The position numbers were made by a program, and so were the translations under genes. Source: Gemmatimonadota bacterium (lineage in GTDB: Bacteria > Gemmatimonadota > Gemmatimonadetes > Gemmatimonadales > GWC2-71-9). Taken from it: a DNA stretch of 12,217 bases. The notes below the pieces were generated by a model. That model worked only from the letters and a program-made list of their open reading frames with translations. It was not told the DNA's origin and made no database searches. The stretch's first letter is position 1, and every line of letters begins with the position of its first letter. Shown here piece by piece: positions 7,357 to 12,217 of this stretch. Location of the stretch: positions 1 through 12,217 of the forward strand of contig JAPULP010000359.1 in the NCBI GenBank assembly GCA_027294815.1, written 5' to 3'.

Positions 7357-7662
7357 ATGACAGGCGCACCACGGCCATCATATACAAATGCTCTGACCAA
7401 ACTGTGTCAGGATGGGCTCGATATCGCTCGGTATCTCCACCAGTGTCCGGAGGATCTGGGCGAGAGGGCGCGGTTGAAGAAGATCCTCGGCGAGATCCAG
7501 CGCGATCCGACGGTCAGGATGCGGCGGGAGTTTCCCAAGATCGCGATTGAGATGGAGCGAACGCTTAGGGGAGAGGCCGATCAGATGTCGGCCGAGACCC
7601 TAGCGGAGGGTTTCGAGCGCATGACCCGTCTGTGCGATATGGCGAAGAGCGGGCTCTTGTAG
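7357..7662 (+). CDS. Small hypothetical protein (101 aa), helix-rich
   Basis: I do not recognise the family. The ATG at 7357 has a strong AAGGAG site (7345-7350) six bases upstream, in an AT-rich leader, and the frame ends at TAG 7660-7662. The product is soluble and charged, without signal or membrane segment, and looks entirely helical: residues about 9-27 (YTNALTKLCQDGLDIARYL), 33-48, 55-72 and 78-100. Cysteines are near residues 17, 30 and 93. It diverges from padR2-ADOP2 in the same relative position as the 82-aa gene beside padR1-ADOP1, though the two proteins show no obvious similarity. The stop codon is followed within four bases by a heptamer-armed hairpin. Size and helical profile leave many possibilities, including a regulatory or four-helix phosphotransfer-like fold, but no diagnostic residue pattern supports one. 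Confidence 0.75.
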   Translation: MTGAPRPSYTNALTKLCQDGLDIARYLHQCPEDLGERARLKKILGEIQRDPTVRMRREFPKIAIEMERTLRGEADQMSAETLAEGFERMTRLCDMAKSGLL

Positions 7663-7665
7663 GGG

Positions 7666-7750
7666 AGAGGTGAGATGTGAGAGGTGAGAAGGCCCCCACC
7701 CATTCCCAGGGTGGTGTGTGGGGCCCCCTCACCTCTCACTTCGCACCTCT
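7666..7750. repeat. Heptamer-armed hairpin (NGTGAGA units) after the 101-aa gene
   Basis: The left arm has three NGTGAGA units at 7669-7689. The right arm has about five degenerate TCTCACN units at 7727-7761. GTGAGAGGTGAG (7677-7688) has an exact inverse at 7728-7739. Extending outward to 7666 and 7750 gives 21 of 23 paired positions. Inside the arms GGCCCC (7691-7696) can pair with GGGGCC (7720-7725), and CACCC (7697-7701) with GGGTG (7709-7713), so nearly the whole element can fold into one long stem. It begins four bases after a stop codon and may end transcription or stabilise the transcript. A U-tract is missing. Confidence 0.85.
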
Positions 7751-7900
7751 TACGTCTCTAACCATCCTCTCCCGAACTCACCCCCAAGACCGACTTTCCA
7801 GCCAACATCAACCCTCTGGGACTTTAGGGCGTCTAATGGGTAAGAACGTCGATAACGTCTGGGGCTCTGCCCCTACCCCCGTGTGGAGGATCTGGCTGCG

Positions 7901-8725
7901 ATGAAAGATTGGCACTTCAGGATTCCGACCGCCATTGGTGGACTCCTGGCACTCGTGGTGCTATGGGGAGAGTTCGGGCACACGATGGGGCTGCCGAGTT
8001 GGAAGGCCGAGTCGTCCGGTTCGGCCGGCCCGCGGCAGCACGAATTTCGGTGGCAGAGGGTGCTCGATGCCGGAAAGACGATTGAGATCAAGGGGATCAA
8101 CGGCTCGGTCACGGCCGAAAAAGCGAGCGGCAACCGCGTCGAGATCATCGCGGTCAAGGTCGGCAAGCGGAGCGACCCCCGCGAGGTGAAGATCGAGGTG
8201 GTCGAGAGCGCCGAGGGAGTGACCGTGTGCGCGGTCTATCCCGGTTCCAGCCCGTGCGGTTCGGGGAGTAGAGGTCGAACCAACATCCGGAACAACGACG
8301 TCCAGGTTCGATTCAACGTGCGCGTTCCCGAGGGAGTGCGGCTCGTGGCCACCACGGTGAATGGGTCGGTGAAGGCCTCCGCGTTGGAGAGTGATCTCGT
8401 GGCGCGCACCGTGAACGGCAGCATCACCCTTTCCACGACGGGTCGTGCGGAGGCGAGCACGGTCAACGGTACGATCATTGCCGAGATCGGCGCGACGAAT
8501 CTGAGTGCAGACCTCGTGTTCAGCACCGTCAACGGCAGCATTTCCATTGAGGTGCCCGAGGGATTGAATGCGGACATCGGGGCGTCGACGGTGGGCGGTC
8601 GGCTGTCGAGCGATTTCCCGTTGATGATCGACCGGCGCCGCATGCACGGGACGTTGGGTTCCGGAGGTTACGAGCTGAAGCTGAGCACCGTCAACGGGAC
8701 CATCCGCCTGAAGCGAGCGCGGTAG
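7901..8725 (+). CDS. DUF4097-family beta-repeat protein with N-terminal membrane anchor
   Basis: This 274-aa protein begins with a short basic N-terminus and one hydrophobic helix (residues about 8-26, IPTAIGGLLALVVLWGEFG), acting as a signal peptide or anchor. The remainder, presumably outside the cytoplasm, is a repetitive beta protein. The turn motif T-V-N-G-S/T recurs at about residues 152, 170, 187, 209 and 263, with related INGS near 66 and TVGG near 230. Each is followed by alternating hydrophobic residues, as expected for a right-handed beta-helix-like DUF4097 repeat. Two cysteines near 110 and 119 flank a glycine/serine loop and could form a disulfide. The function of DUF4097 proteins is largely unknown; an envelope role is the usual guess. 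I chose ATG 7901 over an upstream in-frame GTG (7883) because GGAGG (7885-7889) precedes the ATG by 11 bases while the GTG has no ribosome site. The stop lies 10 bases from the convergent M3 peptidase stop. Confidence 0.88.
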   Translation: MKDWHFRIPTAIGGLLALVVLWGEFGHTMGLPSWKAESSGSAGPRQHEFRWQRVLDAGKTIEIKGINGSVTAEKASGNRVEIIAVKVGKRSDPREVKIEVVESAEGVTVCAVYPGSSPCGSGSRGRTNIRNNDVQVRFNVRVPEGVRLVATTVNGSVKASALESDLVARTVNGSITLSTTGRAEASTVNGTIIAEIGATNLSADLVFSTVNGSISIEVPEGLNADIGASTVGGRLSSDFPLMIDRRRMHGTLGSGGYELKLSTVNGTIRLKRAR

Positions 8726-8735
8726 CCGAACCTCA

Positions 8736-10790
8736 TCAAGTAGGGGAGGGGGACCCCGTCAGACCCTGCCGCTCCAACAGCGGGTCGAGACTGGGTTCCC
8801 GCCCCACGAAGCCCTTATAGAGATCCATCGGGGGCTGGCTGTTTCCTTGTGCCAGAATGTGCTGTCGGAACTCCCGGCCCACGGATTGATTGAAGACCCC
8901 ATTATCCCGAAATCGGGTGAATGCGTCGGCGTCGAGCACCTCCGCCCACTTGTAGGAGTAGTACCCGGCCGCATATCCCACCGAACTCGAGAACAAGTGC
9001 CCGAAGCTTGCGATGAAGCCGTAGTCCTCCGGGAGTGGGGCCGGGCAGTGCTTTTGCAAGACTTCCCGCGCATACGAAGCCGCGTTGGTGTCTCGAGTCC
9101 TGTCGTATTCACGGTGCAACTTGAGATCGAGGCTTGCGTAACCCACCTGCCGCATCTGGGCGTTCGCCGCCCGATATGTTCTCGCCCGCTTCATTTTGTC
9201 GAACAGGTCGTCAGGGATCGTTTCCTGCGTCTCGAAGTGCTTTGCGAAGAGGTCGAGGGCTTCGCGCTCCCAACACCAGTTTTCCATGATCTGCGATGGA
9301 AGCTCCACGAAGTCCCAAGCGACGTTCGTGCCGCCGAGACTGCGGACGGAAACCTGGCTGAGGCATAGGTGCATGAGGTGGCCGAACTCGTGGAACAATG
9401 TTTCGACCTCCCGGTGGGTGAGTAGCGCGGGCTTTCCACCCACGGGCGGGTTCACGTTGGCACAGATGAGACCGAGATGCGGATCGCCGGGTTCGGCGAG
9501 CAACAGCCCGTCCATCCATGCTCCCGCCCGCTTGCTCTCGCGGGGGTAGAGGTCGACATAAAACGACGCCAGGTGTTGGTCGTCATCGTCGACGAGCTTG
9601 TACGTCCGAACCGCAGCGTCCCAAACGGGCAGGTCCTGAGACGGAAACACGCGTACCCCGTACAAACGGTTGACGGTTTCGAACAAGCCGTCGAGGACAT
9701 TGTCGACAGGGAAATAGGGTCGCAGTTGTTCTTCATCGAAGTCGTACAGCTTCGCCCTGCGTTTCTCGGAGTAATAATCGATGTCCCAGGGTTGCAGAGA
9801 GGTGTTGTTCGTGCCGATCTCCTCGTGGGCGAAGCGTTCGAGGGCGCGGTTTTCCTCGTAAAAAAACGCCAGGGTTTTCGCACGCAGATCCGCCAAGAAC
9901 TTCCCCGCCACAGCGCCCGATCCAGCCATGCGGTCCTCCAACACGAGGTCGGAGAAGTCGTCGTAGCCGAGAATAGCGGCTTTCTCGGAACGGAGTTTCA
10001 GGATCCGCTCGATCAGCGCCCGGTTGTCCCAATCTCCTTTGGTCGCGCGAGTGTTATAGGCTCGCCACATCTTCTCGCGCAGCGACCGATCGTCGAGGTA
10101 GGTCATGACGGGAATGAGGCTTGGCGCTTGCAAGGTAAAACGCCACCCGCTCAGTCCCTTCGATTCCGCGCTCGCGCGCGCGGACTGTTTGGCGGATTCG
10201 GGCAAGCCGTCCAGTTGGTTCTCGTCTTCAATTACGAGATCGAACGCGTTGGTAGCGTCTAAGACGTTTTGCGAAAACTTGGTGGTGATCTCGGCCAATT
10301 CGACGTTGATTGCGGCGACCACTTTTTTGCCGGCGGCATCCAGGTCGGCGCCTTGGCGACGGAATTCGTCCAAGAGCTTGCTCAAGTGTCGCGCGCGTGG
10401 TCCCCTCAGCTCCTTGCCCGCCGGGCTCTCCCCAAACGTGCGGAGGGCATCCCACAGACCTTCGTCGAGGAGCACGCTCGACCAGAACGCACTGAGCTTC
10501 GGCTGGATCTCTTGGTGGGCTTCCCGCAAGGCCGGGTACGTCGCTACGGATTCGAGGTGGCTAACGACGCCACTGGCCCATTCGAGCCTCTCGGTGGCGC
10601 GTTCCAGCGCCCCAAGCGTGTTGTCGTAATCCCGTTCGCTCTCGACTGCGATGATCTCGTCGATCTTGGCCCGTGCCTCGATCAAGAGTTGTTCGATGGC
10701 TGGCCCGACATGTTCAGCGCGGATCTCATCGAACGGGACAGCGAACGCGATGTTGAGTAGCGGGTTTCGTGGCATGGCGAGTTGGGTCAT
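8736..10790 (-). CDS. M3-family zinc metallopeptidase (Dcp/oligopeptidase A-like)
   Basis: This 684-aa protein hydrolyses short peptides and most likely works in the cytoplasm, since no signal peptide is seen. The catalytic zinc site is HEFGH at residues 467-471 (plus-strand bases 9378-9392), with the third ligand in DFVELPSQ, where Glu is residue 496. Both match thimet-oligopeptidase/Dcp enzymes. The late motif SSSVGYAAGYYSYKWAEVLDAD carries the conserved glycine-tyrosine substrate loop. The N-terminal half is the helical channel domain (NPLLNIAFAVPFDEIRAEHV onward). The reading frame is open upstream to 11369, but that extension runs antisense through the hairpin and the 80-aa gene and has no family character, so I reject it. 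ATG 10790 and ATG 10775 (MPRNPLL) are both plausible; neither has a clear ribosome site. Either start gives the family's usual length. Dcp and OpdA-like subgroups cannot be separated by eye. Confidence 0.95.
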   Translation of the reverse strand: MTQLAMPRNPLLNIAFAVPFDEIRAEHVGPAIEQLLIEARAKIDEIIAVESERDYDNTLGALERATERLEWASGVVSHLESVATYPALREAHQEIQPKLSAFWSSVLLDEGLWDALRTFGESPAGKELRGPRARHLSKLLDEFRRQGADLDAAGKKVVAAINVELAEITTKFSQNVLDATNAFDLVIEDENQLDGLPESAKQSARASAESKGLSGWRFTLQAPSLIPVMTYLDDRSLREKMWRAYNTRATKGDWDNRALIERILKLRSEKAAILGYDDFSDLVLEDRMAGSGAVAGKFLADLRAKTLAFFYEENRALERFAHEEIGTNNTSLQPWDIDYYSEKRRAKLYDFDEEQLRPYFPVDNVLDGLFETVNRLYGVRVFPSQDLPVWDAAVRTYKLVDDDDQHLASFYVDLYPRESKRAGAWMDGLLLAEPGDPHLGLICANVNPPVGGKPALLTHREVETLFHEFGHLMHLCLSQVSVRSLGGTNVAWDFVELPSQIMENWCWEREALDLFAKHFETQETIPDDLFDKMKRARTYRAANAQMRQVGYASLDLKLHREYDRTRDTNAASYAREVLQKHCPAPLPEDYGFIASFGHLFSSSVGYAAGYYSYKWAEVLDADAFTRFRDNGVFNQSVGREFRQHILAQGNSQPPMDLYKGFVGREPSLDPLLERQGLTGSPSPT

Positions 10791-10842
10791 CCCGGTTTGG
10801 TCCAAAATGTACCCGGTCGGCCAAGGCCGGGGCAGGGAGTGA

Positions 10843-10931
10843 AAATTGGGGAGCAGGGAGCAGGGAGCGGGCCCCATCCACCATGTGGGGTTGGGTCTGT
10901 TCCCCGCTCCCGGCTCCCGGCTCCCCAATTT
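10843..10931. repeat. Heptamer-armed hairpin (GGGAGCA/C units) in a divergent intergenic region
   Basis: The 29-bp arms at 10843-10871 and 10903-10931 are inverse copies with only two mismatches. Each arm starts with AAATTGGGG and continues as a tandem array of 7-bp units. The left arm repeats GGGAGCA; the right arm, read on the other strand, repeats GGGAGCC. Both mismatches fall at the same position of the heptamer and are the same change within an arm. The loop (10872-10902) contains CCCCA (10872-10876) and TGGGG (10886-10890), which can pair as a small inner stem. The element sits between the divergent M3 peptidase and 80-aa genes, about 50 bp from the peptidase start, so it is not a terminator for either. 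Confidence 0.9.
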
Positions 10932-11030
10932 GAAGTCGGCGGACATCGCTATTGCGTCACGGCCGATCTCATTGTATTTGGATCGTATCAAGGCTTGCAG
11001 TTTCCAGACGACGGCCCTGTAGGAGGTGAA

Positions 11031-11273
11031 ATGGCAGCAATTCAACTGTTCGACAATGAGTCCGGCGAGCCGATTGGGGCGATCACGCGAAAGCAGCTCG
11101 ATTTCCTGATTGACCAACTGGAGGAAGAGGCAACGGATGATCGGGATTATCACATCAACCGTCCAACGATCGACATGCTGGATGAAGAACACGGAGAAAC
11201 CGAACTCATCGAACTGTTGAGGGAGGCACTCGGCAACCGTGACGAGATGGAAATCAGGTGGGAGGAGATCTGA
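11031..11273 (+). CDS. Conserved small acidic protein (80 aa), similar to proteins often labelled galactosyldiacylglycerol synthase
   Basis: The start is ATG 11031, directly after an excellent AGGAGGTGA ribosome site (11021-11029); upstream codons in the same frame have no ribosome site and run through the hairpin. The protein opens with IQLFDNESGEPIGAITRKQL, a short beta hairpin, followed by the acidic helix LDFLIDQLEEEATDDRDY, then INRPTIDML and the closing EALGNRDEMEIRWEEI. From memory this pattern matches a widespread family of about 80 residues that databases sometimes call galactosyldiacylglycerol synthase. That name is not credible for so small a protein, and the true function is unknown. 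No membrane segment, signal or cysteine is present. The last 31 codons and the sequence after the stop are repeated in degraded form just downstream. Confidence 0.85.
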   Translation: MAAIQLFDNESGEPIGAITRKQLDFLIDQLEEEATDDRDYHINRPTIDMLDEEHGETELIELLREALGNRDEMEIRWEEI

Positions 11274-11320
11274 CGACGGTCGGAAGGGCGGGCGGAACGA
11301 AGCTAGGGTGGTTGCCGTGT

Positions 11321-11445
11321 GATGAAGAACACGGAGAAATCGAACCCATGGAACTATTGAGGGAAGCACTCGGCGACCGTGACTAGATGGAGAGTAGAGG
11401 GGAGGAGATCTGACTACGGACGGAACGGCGGAACGAAGCTAGAAT
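11321..11445 (+). pseudogene. Decayed tandem duplicate of the 3' end of the 80-aa gene
   Basis: This stretch repeats 11181-11308, which covers codon 51 to the stop of the preceding gene plus about 35 bp beyond it. Over the first 110 aligned bases I count 15 mismatches, about 86% identity, then a 4-bp deletion and a final match GAACGAAGCTAG. The frame equivalent to the intact gene reads DEEHGEIEPMELLREALGDRD and then meets TAG (11384-11386), where the intact copy has GAG. No part corresponding to codons 1-50 is present, and there is no start or ribosome site, so it cannot be a working gene. The sharp left edge (11181 and 11321 both begin GATGAAGAAC) points to a local tandem duplication of about 140 bp followed by drift. 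Confidence 0.88.
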
Positions 11446-11490
11446 AGCCGGACCGGGACCACTCGATTTACGTGGTCAGAGCGTACAATT

Positions 11491-12217
11491 ATGGACTCCC
11501 TGCATTCTCCAATCGACCCGCAGTTTTTCGCGCTCCAAGAGGCGCTCGCGGGCAAATACTCGCTCGAGACCGAGTTGGGACGGGGCGGCATGGGTGTGGT
11601 GTACCTCGCCCAAGACGTCCAGCTCGATCGGCCCGTGGCCCTCAAGGTCTTACCTCAAGAATTCGCCGCTCAAACGGAAGTGCGCGACCGTTTCCTGCGC
11701 GAGGCACGCACCGCGGCGAAGCTTTCGCATCCGAACATCGTTCCCATCTTCGCCGTAGACGAGGTTGGCGAGTTCGTTTACTACGTCATGGCCTACGTGG
11801 CCGGTGAGACCCTTGGCCAGCGAGTTCAATCGCGGGGGGCACTTCCGCCTTCCGAGAGTGCGCGCGTTCTCAAGGAAATAGGATGGGCCTTGGCGTACGC
11901 CCACTCGCAAGGTGTGGTGCATCGCGACATCAAGCCGGACAACATCTTGTTGGAAGAGGGTAGCGGTCGCGCGCTTGTGGCCGACTTCGGTATTGCGGGT
12001 CTGTTGGAAGGCTCTGGCCCGATGGGTGTAGGGGAGATCATCGGGACGGCCGAGTTCATGAGCCCCGAGCAAGCCAGCGGGCAGGGAGTGGATGCGCGGA
12101 GCGACATCTACTCGATGGGCGTGGTGGCGTTTTACACGGTGTCGGGCACGCTTCCGTTTCACGACGCAAGCGCCGCCGAGGTGTTGCGGCAGCATCGAGA
12201 GGAGCCGCCGCCGCCGG
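11491..12217 (+). CDS. PknB-type serine/threonine protein kinase, N-terminal part (runs off the window)
   Basis: The frame is open from ATG 11491 to the window edge: 242 complete codons, with the 3' end missing. It is a Hanks-type kinase that transfers the ATP gamma-phosphate to Ser/Thr. Motifs appear in order: glycine loop ELGRGGMGVVYLA (about 28-40), catalytic lysine VALK (Lys52), helix-C glutamate in FLREART (Glu71), catalytic loop VVHRDIKPDN (HRD 144-146, Asn151), metal-binding DFG (165-167), the activation-segment end GTAEFMSPEQ, then RSDIYSMGVV. All catalytic residues are intact, so it should be active. The cut comes within the C-lobe; related proteins often continue into a membrane helix and a sensor or repeat domain, which cannot be seen here. 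The start has no clear Shine-Dalgarno. TACAAT (11484-11489) sits immediately before the ATG. No other in-frame ATG, GTG or TTG lies between the ATG and the upstream stop at 11440-11442. Confidence 0.95.
   Translation, partial: MDSLHSPIDPQFFALQEALAGKYSLETELGRGGMGVVYLAQDVQLDRPVALKVLPQEFAAQTEVRDRFLREARTAAKLSHPNIVPIFAVDEVGEFVYYVMAYVAGETLGQRVQSRGALPPSESARVLKEIGWALAYAHSQGVVHRDIKPDNILLEEGSGRALVADFGIAGLLEGSGPMGVGEIIGTAEFMSPEQASGQGVDARSDIYSMGVVAFYTVSGTLPFHDASAAEVLRQHREEPPPP

Noticed and set aside
8726..8760. Terminator between the convergent DUF4097 and M3 genes
   Set aside because: Only G-runs and C-runs too close to form a stem with a loop, and no U-tract; the 10-bp gap shows no convincing hairpin.
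9477..10262. A 261-codon plus-strand frame opposite the M3 peptidase
   Set aside because: Antisense to strongly recognisable peptidase sequence with no recognisable domain or start signal.
298..10931. CRISPR array
   Set aside because: The repeats are contiguous 7-bp units without unique spacers, and no cas gene is present.
10791..11369. In-frame upstream extension of the M3 peptidase by about 190 codons
   Set aside because: It runs antisense through the heptamer hairpin and the whole 80-aa gene, lacks family similarity, and would make the enzyme far longer than normal M3 peptidases.
11650..12195. A 181-codon minus-strand frame opposite the kinase
   Set aside because: The plus strand carries all kinase motifs in order; the opposite frame is His/Arg-rich shadow sequence.

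Overview
The window looks like chromosomal DNA from a moderately high-GC soil or sediment bacterium, most likely Gemmatimonadota or Acidobacteriota. This rests on family content, not on a marker gene. It carries two PadR-regulator plus ADOP-type (acidobacterial duplicated orphan permease) modules, a third FtsX/MacB-type permease end, a DUF4097 protein, a Dcp/OpdA-like M3 peptidase and a PknB-type Ser/Thr kinase beginning with a GRGGMG glycine loop. No ABC ATPase, rRNA, tRNA, CRISPR array, transposase or integrase was seen.

Layout. Positions 1-261 (+) are the C-terminus of a permease. It converges on ADOP1 (324-3065, -), whose start overlaps the stop of its PadR regulator (3062-3430, -) in an ATGA arrangement. 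A near-perfect 24-bp AT-rich palindrome (3451-3474) lies just upstream of that regulator. A small helix-rich gene (3734-3982, +) diverges from the module. The plan then repeats: ADOP2 (4083-6716, -), PadR2 (6709-7071, -, 8-bp overlap) and a divergent, unrelated small gene (7357-7662, +). After this come a signal-anchored DUF4097 protein (7901-8725, +), a convergent M3 oligopeptidase (8736-10790, -), an 80-aa conserved small protein (11031-11273, +) followed by a decayed duplicate of its 3' end, and the first 242 codons of a Ser/Thr protein kinase (11491 to the edge, +).

Function. Each ADOP is a fused pair of MacB/FtsX-like modules with about eight predicted membrane segments. It is probably controlled by its own PadR repressor and must use an ATPase encoded elsewhere, if it is a transporter at all. 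The other genes look like unlinked housekeeping or envelope functions.

The least ordinary signal is in the gaps between genes. Four intergenic or gene-end sites are built from 7-bp tandem units: NGTGAGA at 298-325 and 7666-7750, GGCAGTA at 4013-4077, GGGAGCA/C at 10843-10931. Three of the four are folded into long inverted repeats, so the arms of each hairpin are themselves heptamer arrays. The heptamer differs between loci but the design recurs, which suggests a family of heptamer-armed hairpins spread through this genome.
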